64,000 nt of DNA from Onchocerca volvulus (taxonomy: Eukaryota > Nematoda > Chromadorea > Rhabditida > Onchocercidae), in contig HG738138.1 in NCBI GenBank assembly GCA_000499405.2, positions 5,578,888 through 5,642,887 of the forward strand, written 5' to 3'. A program made the translations under genes and the position numbers. This document shows, in pieces, positions 49,210 through 63,010 of the stretch; position 1 is the first letter of the stretch, and each line of letters starts with the position of its first letter. Below the pieces are notes generated by a model. It saw only the letters and a list, made by a program, of their open reading frames with translations, had not been told where the DNA came from and searched no databases.

Positions 49210-50190
49210 GTATGCAGAAGATAATGAAATGCAAAAACAGCTACTTGAAGAATCAAGGAGAGAGCACGATCTTATACAACAAAACTTTCGTGACAGTTAC
49301 AGAACTTTAACATGGAAGGTTGAATTTAAATTTAAACATAATTCAATTTTTATAATGAACGATAAAATCAAATCTCGTTGACGATACATTGAATATAATG
49401 CAAATAAAAAAAGAAAAAAAATAAAATAAAATCAAATGTATTGCAAAAAAAAAAGAATTGATATGCCAATGTATCAATTCTTTTCTTTTTTGCCAATACA
49501 TTTTATTTTTTTTTTTTCCGTGCTAAAGAAAAAAAAAAAACATTTCCGATGCGCCATGTAATATCCATTCCATATTTCTTTTTTAATCACTACTGTTTTT
49601 TGGAATTTTCAGCCATTGATAGATTCGCCCGGCGAAATCTGCAAAGCATGGACAAATTTATCTCGAGAAACATCTCTTAGGCATTGATGTGGCTTCGTTT
49701 CATAGATGAATATTGTCCGAACATGCATTCCATAATAAAGTTTGATGGTGATATCGTAGGCAATATATTGTAAATGCTTCATCTTCTGAATGAACGTATT
49801 AAAACAGTGAGCTTGTTGGAATCACAGAAACAAATTTACTACCGAGTAATTCACCACTGGCGAGTGTCACGAGAAAAGACGAATAAGTGGTGTATCAATG
49901 CTTAATTGATTATATCATTTCCTCTTTCCGTGCTGTTTTCGCATATGATTCGTTTATGTAAGTTTCGATGTAAACATTTTATGGATATTTGCGGAAATTC
50001 GGTAAAAATAGCTAATGTTTTCTTAAAGGTATAAAACAAAGGATGAATTATCTATTATTCGAACTATTGCGTGGGTATGGCAGTCATATTTACGGGTGAT
50101 TTACCGAGCGTGTTGTTACGAATAGCCACAAAAGAAAGATATTTCTGGGTTCATTGTTTTATACAATACACTTCTTCCAGTTAAATGTAA
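49210..50190 (+). pseudogene. Broken beta-1,3-galactosyltransferase (GT31)
   Basis: Exon 49,210-49,318 encodes E-E-S-R-R-E-H-D-L-I-Q-Q-N-F-R-D-S-Y, the classic GT31 block, and ends at a donor. The next exon starts in phase at 49,681 (W-L-R-F-I-D-E-Y-C-P-N) and runs to donor GTAAGT at 49,957. The catalytic D-D-D region reads D-G-D, and two in-frame TAA codons (49,771 and 49,903) interrupt it, followed by the expected L-L-N-E-R and N-K-W blocks. A third piece at ~50,035-50,190 may be the E-D-V-x-x-T-G region (I-F-T-G). GT31 enzymes are Golgi type II membrane glycosyltransferases; the N-terminal anchor exons are not found. Confidence 0.75.
49430..49512. repeat. ~38-bp near-perfect hairpin in GT31 pseudogene intron
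   Basis: Arms containing AAATGTATTG, (A)10 and AAGAATTGATA pair with TATCAATTCTT, CTTTTTTG and CCAATACATTTTATT around an eight-base loop (TGCCAATG). It could be a MITE remnant. Confidence 0.65.
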
Positions 50191-50199
50191 AATGATTAA

Positions 50200-53100
50200 T
50201 GTGAAGTTGAACTCAAAGGTTAGAAAAGCCAAGTTAAATTTTTGGGCTGTAATAAAATTTTTTAAAATTCTATAGGAATATGATAAAGATGAAAGTATTG
50301 TTACTTGTCCTTAAACGACAACGAAAGTAACTTAAACAAACGAGAAAAATTAAAGAGTTTTGCTAATTTATCATCAATGATAAACAGAAGGAGGTTGATA
50401 AGCTTTATGAAAATCCAAATGAAAGCTTATTTCATGAGAAATTAGATGATCAGATAAAGATAAGCAGAAATGAAAATTTAGTTGTAGATCGATGATTACT
50501 TCATAACTGGAATCTTGGCCAAAAAAGCTAAAGTTCATTTAGGATTTAAAACGAAAAATAATCGTCTACATGTGGGAAGGAAGTGAAGATTCGTTTGTGA
50601 ATGTTGATATCTTTTATCGTACGTTATCAAATATGTCTCATAGTTTGCAATTATGGCGACAAATTGAGCATAATTACTCTAAACGATTTTTAAATAAATC
50701 TGCACAATTGATGGTTCATCCTTCGCGTAATCATTTCCGGAGAATTTGGGTGCATATTTTACTCAAAGTTATGCGCATTTCTGTCACACAAAAGTAGAGT
50801 TGAAAAACTAAATTTTTGATTTTTGTCAGAAAATTATACAACCATTTAACTCAAAAGTACTTTTTTGATTACAAAGGATTTTTGTTTTATTAGAGAATAC
50901 ATATTTTTACTAGAATAATTCTTGAGCAATTTATTGAGAAATCAAAATTCATGGTAAATAATTTGATGAGCAATCGGTAACAGTCCCGGGTTCCGGATTC
51001 CAGGTTCCTAGATGATGTTAGCATCTGTTTTTCTATCAGACCCATATAAACGGGAAAGGAGAGGTGAAAACGGTTTGCGGTAAAGCAACGCATGGTTAAA
51101 GATATCGGTTTTGGAAGTATGTTTTCTACAATAAGTTTATTAGTAAACCATGACGGTTACTTTTGTTTATACCAGGAGAAAATTATGTCAGAATTTGGGA
51201 AAAATTCTAAACTTATGGTTTAAAATGCACAAAGATTACATAAGGGTAGAGGTCAGGGCAGGGTGGAAGGAGAAAATAAGAGATGAAAGTACAAGAGAGG
51301 AAAATTTATCGGTTTTAATCTTTGTGCTAATTAAATTTATTCACATGCGCACTAACTGATAAGAATTAAACTTGCAGGCAGCAGAACGAGAATCTATTTT
51401 GTTCATGATATATTCTGGATCAACATTTGTATTTTGGTATTCGACATCTTAACCTAAAAACTTTTCTCTGCTGTAACTGTTTTAAACTGACTCTGCGATC
51501 TGTATGTAGCAGATATGTTAGCAGGAGGATAAAACTTTCATGACACTTCAAATGCACAGTTTCCTTAAAAATGTGTGCAAGTGCACTTGTTCAATTAACT
51601 TCCTTCCAGATGAAATTGCTGCCTCAGATGTGCAACTTACGTTTCCCAAAACAAGTTGAGCAAAATTGTGTTCTGACGATTTTCTCAATATTGAAATAGT
51701 AAAAACGCGTGCTTGGAGTTACTGATTTTGGAAATGTATTACTTTCATGTTCCAAGTTTTCTTTCAATTGATGAATTAGTATTCATGTTCCATCATCGTT
51801 CACCAATAAAATTCCGTTTTTCTTTTTTTTCACGCAAATGCTGGTTACATTTTCGTCTCCGCTTTTCGCTTCTTGATACTACTAATTAATTTAAATAGAA
51901 TTTTTCTTTGATTTTTTGAGTTTATTTTATTCATCCATGTTAATTTAAAATAATTTTATTCTGTTTGCCAGATTTTGCAACAGGAAGGTACAAAGCTAGA
52001 AAGAGAGACCGAGATTATCAAAAGCGTTTAGCTATTTAATGCACCGCCAAATCTCTTGTGATAGTAGTATGTCGTTCATCATTTACAACGTTTAATTTGT
52101 TGAACTATTATGTTAGTGTTCCATCTTTCAGTTAGACTCTATATGTTTGAAATGACGTCAAACAATTCTTCGATTTCATTTATTTTTTGTAGAATTTACT
52201 CAGTTTTAGATTTATGTATTATTTCTTCCCTAATAGAGTAATATTTCCAGATCATATAAAACGGTATTAACACTAATATTTTGGTATAAGAAAAAGAATT
52301 TTTACATAGTATGCAAATAACCATTTCATTTGCTTGCGTAGGAAGGAAGTCCAATTTTTATCGCTTCTCTTAACTTATAAACACTACAAGAAATTCGAGT
52401 AATGAAAATGTTTTTAAAAAACTTATTTTTTTCACCTCAATTTGAAAAAAAATCTTATTCAAACATAAAATCACTTTTTTACGATTATATTGCACAAATA
52501 TTGTCCATAATACTATGCTCATTGATAACTAATGATCTATTTGTTCTGATTTGTGATATGTGGCATAACGTTGTCAAGTTGTTTAAGGGTTTTTTGACAT
52601 ATACACAAAGATCCAATAATTTCTTATCTTGTCCTATCGGTTTGCTTAATGTCACCCCATCAACATCTTTAATAAAGTTACCAACAAACGAATAAACTGA
52701 CAGTTGGAATAATAGCCGTTGCCTGATCAATATAGCAATTGTCAGATTGTGAAATTGCAAGAAAAAAACTTGTCCGGAATAAGAGTACTGAGATTTATGA
52801 AGAACTCTGGATAAGCGTTACGTGAAAATGCTTGAGATTTCGATTATGAAATACTTATCTGGACTATTGGGTTTAATGAGAAACTTGTTGGATAAGCTTC
52901 GTTGGAAACTTTGTTGCAGGGAAAATAACGCCAACTAGTTCTAGCTAGGTTTAATAATGGATAAGCTTGCCATTTTCATATTATCAACGCATAATTGTAA
53001 GGCTTTCATTAAATTTCCTTTGTCTCTTGCTAACTGCAACGCGATGAGATTTCATCAAGTTCGCAGAACTGATCAAACCTTTTGTTTTCCATTGTCAGCA

Positions 53101-53344
53101 ACTTGTCATTTGACTTTCTTATCAGAGAGGGAAAGCTCACTTCGAGAGAGTATTATGAGATTGCCTAATATATCACAACCAGCTGCTTGCCAAGCAAGTT
53201 GTGTATATAAGAAAAGTTGTGAGGTGGCACTGTCTGAGGAGGTCGGAGATGGAGTGTGACCTGAGGAGCTCATTAAACTTCGACGCCACAACCACTACCA
53301 CAGCTATTTCACTCCTTGCACCCTCCTTGCCTTGCCAACAAATA
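50200..53344. other. Intergenic, no confident gene
   Basis: The open frame at 50,570-50,797 and the overlapping frames at 52,402-52,760 match nothing I know and have no clear splice context. The upstream region of the CRTAP/P3H gene ends here. Confidence 0.45.
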
Positions 53345-56300
53345 ATGCATCACACTAGATATTTATTCATACTTTTACTGTTTCTTCTAGATGGCGTCAT
53401 ATGTACTTCCGAAGAACCTGAGGTATTTCTCTTTCAAGAAAATTCACATCCATTCTTCCTCACTCAAAACGTGCCACAACTTCTGTTTCATCAAATTTCT
53501 CGAACAAACTTTTCAAATTTTTTTCGAATTTCTAATAAAAATTTTCTTCAAATTAAATTTAGACGGACTTCTACAAATTCAAGAACTTAATCGATTTTTT
53601 TTAAGAAAATTAACATGTTAAATTTGATTTTTTTAAGGTAACCTTTGAACAGTTGTATAAATATGGCAAAATTGAGTATACGAAGGGTAACTGGAATGAT
53701 TGCATTGCATTTTTTCTTCGGTCAATCGAGGATTTCGATTATTTTGTTGACGAAAATGTGTGGTGTCGTGAGAAGTGCGCACGAGAGCATAAAATAAACA
53801 AGCAGACAGGTCCATTTATTTTATTTAATATTTTTATTGAATAGTACGAATGTCATTCAGAAAACTGATTATATTCCCATTGCACTGAATAATCAAATAA
53901 TTTTAGTGGGAAGTTTGTGAAAATATACATCAAAACCATTGCAGGTAGCTGATCGATTGATTCGATCCTGATACATTCTGGATTTTCTCATCGTTTCATT
54001 TTATGCAAATTATCCTTCATATACTTCTCTAATATGTATGAATTCTGTTTATCTTAAAAATTTTTAGAATTGAATGATGCCAGAGAAGATATTGCGGAGA
54101 TAGCTATGATGTATACAAATGCGCAACATGCGTTGTGCTTATTTCGGTGTAAAAATGACCGGTTAACATCGATGAGACCTCCAGTAAAAGATCCTAGTAT
54201 TTTCGAGGAATTCCAAGCCAGGAAGCCATATCAGTATTTGCAGATCTGCTACTGGAAGGTTCTATTTAACATTCGTCTGATAAATGATTTTTAGAATAAT
54301 TTTTTTAAAGTTTTTTTCTTTCGAAGTTTTTTTTTTTTGTAAATTTTCGAGCCGATATATATATGTATAATTGGGATGTAATTTTGATTCAAAAGTAAGC
54401 CATTCTTTTCAGCAAAAAGATTTAGCATCAGCCGTAAGAAGCGCCTATACATATTTGGTAGCAAATCCGAAAGATCAAGAAACATTGGATAATTTAGCAT
54501 TTTACATGGAACAAGATATGTATGATGAAAATATGCTTATCGATGCTCGACAAATGAAATATGAGGTAAATTAAATGAGATTCCACAATCGTATTCTTGA
54601 AAAATTAAGAATTGAGATGATTGGTGTAAAATTTTAAAAATTCCAAACTTGCGAATCGGTGGGAAATCTCTTGAAATAAAATATTTATTTAAGATGAAGC
54701 TTCGCTGCTCAAAGCATAATGATATTTGGAATGATGCTTAGTTCTTCAAATGCATTATTAATCACAAATTACAACTGGTACCATTGATGGTACTATGCGA
54801 ATATTTGTAATCATGCTTTTATATGAATAAAGTGCACGTCATTTGTTCTTGAAGTTGTCCAGTGTGTGAAGTATGAAGCGATCAAAAAGATGTTTACCAA
54901 GCGGACTTCAGATTTAAAATAAAATTAAATTGTTTTTGCATTCAGGCAAGCTATATGCGAGGTGTCAAAGCATACAACGATGAGGAATGGCAGTTGTGTG
55001 TTAATGAATTCGAAACTTCAATGAAACAATTTTTTGACGAAGAGCAAAAGTGTCGGCTTGTTTGCGCAGATAAATTAAACTGGGAAGCATTTGATAACAT
55101 CAATCCAGAAATCACTATTATTGTCACAAGTTTGTATTAATTGTATTATTTGCACGTGAAATTTTCCAAATATCTTGCACAAAGTTCCATATATTTATGT
55201 CAAGCATTTATTCTAGGCATATATTTATCAGTGTTGCGATGTAAACATGACTGTGTTAAGCAGCTATCACGGGTAAATGGTCACGACATCGGATTCATTC
55301 TTCCAACATATTTCGAATATCTTCATGTTTGCTATTACAAGTGTTAGTTTACTTATAAAACAACGAAGAAAGAAGTATAAGTGATGTTCTCACGACCATG
55401 CATCCAATACTACTGCTGATGAATCACCTGAAAAAGGCTTACCAATCGTTATACTTTTTCGTTTAATCTATCAATTGGACTATCCATTTCGTAAACCATG
55501 GGAAACCAGTAGGACAAATATCTTCTCGGTTTTTTGGAATCTATGGGATAATGTTCAGCAACAGCAAAGCCGACTATAGCAATGATTTAATAGAACGAAC
55601 TTACGTAACAAAGAAACAACAATGCAAATTTTTTTCAAATAAAACAATAAATCAAAAAAGATTTATTTGTAATGCCAGTATTTTTCAGACTTAAAGGGAA
55701 ATTACGAATCACTGTACTCTAATATTTTTTAGAACAAAAGATGCGAACATTCAACAATTTCTGAAAATTTCCAGTGAATCGTGGAAGAGATGTATGCGAA
55801 TCCGTAGCAAATAGCATTCTGCTGAATCCAAGAAACCCCGTCATGCGCCGCAATAGGCTTTTCTATTCAAAAATATACAAGAATGATGATCTTTTCAAAC
55901 CTTCCGATGTAAGTTTCCAATGGGTCACATAGAATTTTTCTTCTATTGGTGATAGGGGATATATTTGGTTAAAAAGTTCACTGAAATTATCACATACACA
56001 TAGATACATGTAAAGAGCAACGAAGTTACAATTCTTTCACATATACATAAATTTCTTATGGTCAGCTATGATTTCAGGAAATTATCGAATTCCATAAACG
56101 GTATGCAATCGAAAGACTATTCCTGGAGTTCGTCGACGAACGTTTCAAGTTTGAAAACAATGAGGTACGGATAATTTTCGTTTGTAATCCGTGGAGATTA
56201 TAACAAAGCAGACATTTTGCACTTTTATCAAAACCACAAAATGGTGCTAAAAAAATAAGGAACGACTTTGTAGATTGCCCTGTTTTTTACTATCAATGTC

Positions 56301-56715
56301 AGTGAAAGTTGCAGTAATCATTTTTTTTTTTCATGACAGTGATTTGTAGCTACCCGCAGAGAGAGTGGATGATCGTCTTCCGTTAGATATAACCATACCT
56401 ATTAACGATGACTTCGATTATTCGGAGATCGATAAAAACTTAGTTACTGAGGAAGAATGTTCGGCACTAGCAATAGCGGCTATATTCGAAACAAGAACAG
56501 CACAACAAAAGAAGTTATTAATCGATCTGACTGAACGAGTGACATTACGGTATAAAACTCAAGCTCTGTACCATTCTCTCACTTGTTCCCCGGACAATGT
56601 CGCGCCGATATGTCCTCATCACACATTTATTGTGTCTATAGATCGTTCAGATTGTGGCACATTTCTAACTAACCCACAACCAAACTCCTGCGTACTCATT
56701 TTTTGCGTTGGCTAG
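53345..56715 (+). CDS. CRTAP/prolyl 3-hydroxylase (leprecan) family protein lacking catalytic core
   Basis: Nine exons join in frame: 53345-53422, 53638-53809, 54068-54258, 54413-54565, 54946-55129, 55217-55342, 55775-55908, 56078-56164, 56350-56715. They give 496 residues. The protein starts with a signal peptide ([13 protein letters not shown]) ending near I-C-T-S. Four C-x3-C pairs (C-R-E-K-C, C-L-F-R-C, C-R-L-V-C, C-K-H-D-C) and the Y-K/Y-Q-Y-L-Q repeats are the leprecan TPR-like region shared by CRTAP and P3H1-4, which act in the ER on procollagen. The last exon continues into the P3H linker ([16 protein letters not shown]) but ends at TAG shortly after, around where the H-x-D-N-C iron motif would be. 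No dioxygenase core or KDEL-type signal follows before the next gene. It is either CRTAP-like in function or a truncated P3H. Confidence 0.85.
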
Positions 56716-56924
56716 GCGATGACAATGACCACTTTCCGATTCTAATAACATGCATTTACATAAAATTGAATACTAGTAAAAATATTTACACCAAGGATGA
56801 CACTTTCGTAATTTAACCATAGATTTATCAGAAAAACTATAAATTTAATTCACAATGCGCAACGATTTGAATTATGCAAATTTTACTGCCTTCATATAAC
56901 TTTAGCGTCGTGTATCCTAATCAA

Positions 56925-56934
56925 AATAAATAAA
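56925..56934 (+). terminator. Poly(A) signals of the CRTAP/P3H gene
   Basis: Two overlapping AATAAA hexamers ~210 nt after the stop codon. Their presence supports the transcript ending here rather than continuing into a dioxygenase domain. Confidence 0.5.
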
Positions 56935-57883
56935 AGACAACAAAGATAAGGCTTTTAAACTGTCTTGTTTTATCAAACGATAAGTGAAATCGCTGATGTA
57001 TGTGCACGAATAAAGGATCATACGAAAGCTTTTTAACATGGACATTTTTGTATGAAAATCGAGATCTAAGATTGATCATTTTTTCTGTTACTGCTTTTGC
57101 TGATGTTAATCTATTGTTACAAAAGAAATCGTAGAGTAAAACTTGTATAACTAGTTCAAGATATTCAAATAGATATACGTAAGCATACATACAAACATTT
57201 CAAAATTTCGAATACAAATGCCAGCTTCTTTATACTGAATTCTGTTAACCACGAAAAAAATGAAACCTTAAATCCAAGACTGTAAGCATACCGTTTTCTC
57301 TGTCAACCGCAACCCTTACTCTGATTTTCAAAGAAGTACGTAAATCAGATTTTACACAATTGAAGTTGTCATCACTGTTACTAAATGGTAAAATGGACGA
57401 TGACAATATAAATTATTTCCTAAAACATCACAAAAATCAAATATATGACAAACTTTATTTCTTTTTTTTAGTTGATTTGATTCTGCACAATATAGTTACT
57501 AGCACAAATGATTAAAATTAGCAATACAAGACAAAAGTAAAGGTAAAAATTAGTACCCGTAAATCAGTAAAACTGCATAGAGCTACATTCTTCCAAAGTA
57601 CCATGCATACCTAATACACCTGAAGGAAAATATAGAAGAGAAGAATAAAAATATGCTCTAAGATTTCCAGAAAGAAAAGCAAAACTGAGCAATATTTTTT
57701 GAAATGGTCGCATTTGTAAGACACGAGATTCTTAAAAGGCAAATATCTTAGAATCAAAATGATTTTCAGAAATAATGATTATTCAGTTCAACATTTCCTC
57801 TGACGATGATTTAATTATTTCGTAATTTGGAAATAGAAGTCAATGTATTAGAGAAATTCAGAACTACAAGCGACATTAATGAA

Positions 57884-58834
<951 letters not shown>

Positions 58835-60890
58835 ATTTCTTGAAAATTATATAGTTGAAAGAAAATACACATTTTTTTACAAAGGCAAACTCTTTAAATC
58901 GGTATCTTTGAAAAGATTTCAATGTCACTCATATTTAGAATTCTTATGTAAAGAGGTTTACAATATGTGCAATCACTAAGATCACCCTCATTATCTCTTC
59001 TCTCGATCGTGTTCAAATCTGACTATATACTAGGTATAGTTATTTAGACTCATCTTCTTTGGATTATCGGTAAACCGATCCTCACAGATTTATTATAAAC
59101 TAACTAAGAAATGCAGATGCAGTTATAAATATTCGAATCTTTTTTCTCCAATATTCAGCTAATACCCATTGTTTTCGTCACATCTAGCTCAGATTGGCTG
59201 AAAGTAACGAATATCATCCAAGGATATATTTCAGAATCTAAAAAGAAAAATAGTACTTCATATTTGGTCCAAAATTCACGCATAATGTCTGAAAACGACA
59301 TTACATATTTCACGTAAAACATGAAAGAATCATTAGTGATTTCTGTTAGTGATTCTATTTGAGGTATCAGCTCGAATGCATCACATTATATAAAAACTGA
59401 ACACTTCAAGGAAGCTTCACATTAAGTGAACAGAAACTATTCAAAATATTTGTGTGTCTGTCACCCTGATTAAACTATGCAATTAATTTGGACATTTTCT
59501 CGTTACGATCACTTCCAATTTCAAGAAATAACAAAACTTTAAGAAATCTATTTTGTCAATTTTGGGAACCCATTTGCCTAACTTAACTGGAATTGTGAGA
59601 ATCCCAACATACAAGCATGTCATTACCTCAAATCATGCTTGGATTCGTGTGAGCACAAATAGAAATAGCTTACAATGCAATCTCTCCGTCTCAAAACGGT
59701 TCTCTCACATTTTTGAAGCCTCTACCGCTAGTCTTAACTGACAACTAAAAGGGGATTTTTTCCTCATCATTAAAACTATTCAGTTGTCTTGCCGGACGCA
59801 TTATCCTGTTCAACTTATCCGCCAGTTAAGCAACCTATCATTAGTTACCCACCGTTACCCATTTTACCCTCCGCTACCCATTCCAGATGCGATACATGAC
59901 CATCCTACTTTCTACAACGAAATTAGTCTTATTAACTGAGTTTTTGGCAATGAGCATTGAATATCCTTTTTACTTCGAGAATAGAATACTGCATTTGAAT
60001 ATTTGAATAAATGTATTCTGAATAAAAAAATGTATTCAACGTGTATTCTGTAAAAAACATATTCTATGTTAATTTTATCATCATTTTTCGTGAGATTACG
60101 ACAGTTATAATAATCAGTAATAGTTTGTTACGACGAAAAAAAATTGTGGAGTAGCCTTCATAGAAGTTTTTGTTGTGACATTTTGAGTTTGAATTTTGAG
60201 GCATCAACTTTTTCGCGATTCTTGGGACAATAATGATCACAGAAACATAGGTAAAATTTCAGTACAGATAAAAATTGGATAGCAGAATAGACTTGAAATT
60301 GTTTTCGGCCTATGGGATTTGGTCAATTTTGTACTGCTCATTGTGAGCAAAATCTTTTGATAAGTTTTAGACTTTTATTTTTATTCTCTGTTGTTAAATA
60401 TTTGTTTGCCTTTCTCGCCTTCGAATATTTTGTTTCGAAATTTAATTTTAAAAAATTCAAAAACTACGGCTTTAACCCACATACTTTCCCCACAAAAAAA
60501 GAAGAGTTTTCACGATAAAATAAATGATATGGAAATCAATGAATGATTGGGAAGGATAGAATGAATATTTCAAGTACTATGAGTTTAAATGAAATAAAAT
60601 CCTATTTTTCTACTTAGTTCTTACTGATTACAATACTGTGACTTCTGCAGGATGATTAGCGTGCACACAATTCATGACTGCATCATTACTTATGAATCCT
60701 CAAAAGATATTGTCATCTCGAAATATTCTCATAAGGCATTCACGTCCGATAGGTGCAGTTTTTCAACAGTAATTTATTGATCTAAAACAAAAACAATAAT
60801 AACTCACTAATTTGAGAAGCTGATGAATTAATAACTCACTAATTTATATAAAAATGTAAATGTTCGCTGTAACAAATATCAAATCTCCGG
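58835..60890. other. Intergenic, no gene seen
   Basis: AT-rich. A C-rich patch of short TTACCCA-type repeats lies at ~59,840-59,885. Short frames at 59,553 and 60,312 are not supported. Confidence 0.5.
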
Positions 60891-60894
60891 ATGT

Positions 60895-61240
60895 TCTCCA
60901 CCGCTTGTTTTCAAATTTTGACACAACCTTGAATTCGAATAGATGTTCTTTTTTATATAGACATACTTACTTTTTTTTTAACGTGTCACGCCCGTGTCAA
61001 CTAAAAATAAATGAGCGGACTGAATTTTCTGATTCCACCCTGCAGCATGCCCTCACGAGCGGACTGAATTTTTTTGATTCCGTCTTGTACCACGCCTTTA
61101 TGAGCGGACAGAATTTATTTATCATGCCTACTTTCTGCACTGACAGCGGCTACTTCCTGCAACGTCTCAAGTTCTTCACCGATTGATTTGAAATTTTCAT
61201 ACAACGTTGCATTCGAATAAACGCGTGTTTTTAACTAAAT
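60895..61240 (-). repeat. Two copies of the Helitron-like repeat end with a tandem repeat between
   Basis: 60,895-60,962 and 61,180-61,240 both match, on the minus strand, the start of the 13.88 kb repeat (ATTCGAATGCAACGTTG type). Between them, ~61,011-61,115 is an imperfect tandem repeat of ~45 bp with core GAGCGGACTGAATTT, 2.5 copies. Confidence 0.55.
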
Positions 61241-61484
61241 AAGGCGAGTAATTTAAGCTTTTCGTTTGTTTTTTACTTTGGAATATAATTCGTTTATTTT
61301 TTGATTAAGGAATATAATTCGTTTATTTTTTGATTTTGAGAAATATAGTTGCGTCGCAGAATTGTCGAGGTCATGACAGTATATAATGAGGTGTTTTGTT
61401 CAGGCGACTTACGGATTATTTTCCTGACTTCTAATATTAGTTCATGTCTTGGATTGCCTCTTTGTCGTAAATGTTTGTTGTTCA

Positions 61485-62165
61485 TTTTGACACAACGTTT
61501 CTAATCTGGCTTTATGATAAAATTACTTCAAACGAAATCAATGTAATATGCGCTGAAATACCTGATGTTGACGTCGATAAGGATTTGCGTGAAATTGCAA
61601 CGAAAACTATGATACATGGATTTTGCAGTACATGCAGTCATACACAAGTCCGTTGACACTGTTGTGGAAGCAGTAAAGCAGTTAATTATCCAACAGAATT
61701 TTTTAATTCACTTGATATGCCAAGGATGCCACCGCACGTGCTGCAATTGAAAATCGATATGTCAATTATCAACGTGCCAATGAATTGTTGCAAAATGTCA
61801 ATCAGCCAAAACTTTGCAATCGCACGCAGCTTGCAATAAAAAAATTAATGAGCAACGTCGTAAAAGTAACAATCTCGACAAGACTTTTCAAAGATGAAGA
61901 GTCTTTATTCCTCGAATTCCTATGATTTCAACGGATATGCCATTTCAATTTAAGAGATTACAATTCCCAATTCAACTGGCATTTGTAATTATCATCAAAA
62001 AAACTCAGGGCTAATCTTTAGAATTGTGCGGTTCAGATCTAGAGACGGATTGCTTCTCACATGGACAATTATATGTAGCGTGTTCTAGAATCGGCAAACC
62101 AGACAATATCTATCTACACAGACAACGAAATCACAAAAAAAAAAAATATTTTATACCACAAGCAT
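61485..62165 (+). pseudogene. Helitron Rep-helicase remains, including PIF1-like helicase end
   Basis: 61,489-61,650 encodes an E-I-P-D-V-D-V-D-K-D ... M-I-H-G segment of the Helitron poly-protein. After frameshifts, ~61,895-62,130 encodes the C-terminal PIF1 helicase part: I-P-R-I-P-M-I-S-T-D-M-P-F-Q, then S-L-E-L-C-G, F-S-H-G-Q-L-Y-V-A-C-S-R and K-P-D-N-I-Y-L. The Rep HUH motif and helicase motifs I-III between them are missing, so the copy is deleted and dead. Confidence 0.75.
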
Positions 62166-62214
62166 TATGAAATTAATTTTCCCCAACATTAGAAATTCAA
62201 GTGCGATAACAAGT

Positions 62215-62340
62215 CGGGTTCAACGAACAGATCAGTCCGGAGTTTCCACACCGATGCAACAGCTACTTTACAATGACACAAATCGATGCAGCAATAGCAG
62301 CAAATCGACAATCAAAGAATTATAATCTCTACAGATGACA
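62215..62340 (+). repeat. Fragment related to the BEL/Pao leader
   Basis: Resembles 39,455-39,590 (CCGACGCAGCTACAGTTCTACGATGAC type), without coding. It lies between two Helitron fragments, so the site has been hit more than once. Confidence 0.4.
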
Positions 62341-62499
62341 AAGGAAAGAATAATCCAGTGATTAATTTGCTTGAATAATCTCAAATATTGTGCAATTGAT
62401 ATGCTTTAGTTCATCCAAATAATGCTTTGCAGAAGATTAAACTTAGGTCGTATACTCGCGCAACATTGCCATAATTAATCGCAAATCAAACTGAGAAAG

Positions 62500-63010
62500 A
62501 ATGGCCATCAGCGAATGAGCATAACAAAACAAAAAATAGCTCAAATGCGAAGAGACCGACATGCACCTAGACTTGAGGATGCACGGTTGCAAGCACGTCG
62601 ATCGTGTTCCCAGCTTCAGATCTGCTTTGTTATGAACAGAATCAACATGACAGGCTGAGAGTGGCTGAAAGATGTCAACGAGAAACAGGAAATGAGTGTC
62701 AAACACGACTTCATATTCAGCAATCACGCGATTACAATCGCATTGCATTTCAGTACAATCCAGCAGCTGATTATAATTTGAGCCCGCATGTTCTCATTGG
62801 CACTATGACTGAAGTGTGTCCCTATTGCAAGATTTGAAATTTAATGGAGAAACAAAAGGAATGTGTTGCGCCGCTGAAAAAATCAAGTTTCTTCAACTTG
62901 AAGAACTGTCGAAGCCGTTAAAAACTCTGCTTGCCGGATCTAAAGACAAATCAAAGTATTTCCTATCTGTCATCAAAAAATACAACGCCTGAACTCCTGC
63001 TTCCAAATGA
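62500..63010 (+). pseudogene. Helitron protein N-terminal fragment
   Basis: An Arg-rich start (M-R-R-D-R-H-A-P-R-L-E), then in shifted frames R-I-A-F-Q-Y-N-P-A-A-D-Y, C-P-Y-C-K, G-M-C-C-A and F-L-S-V-I-K-K-Y-N, the order found in the N-terminal part of Helitron Rep-helicase proteins. In-frame stops (62,835 and ~62,991) break it. It lies downstream of the C-terminal fragment, so these are two different copies in tandem. Confidence 0.7.

Noticed and set aside
52402..52760. Overlapping ~90-codon frames on both strands
   Set aside because: The minus frame has coding-like composition, but there is no recognisable family, no splice partners and strong mutual overlap.
53201..53621. Long overlapping plus frames at the start of the CRTAP/P3H gene
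   Set aside because: The signal-peptide exon at 53,345-53,422 in frame with the downstream exons explains the coding signal; the longer frames read through the intron.
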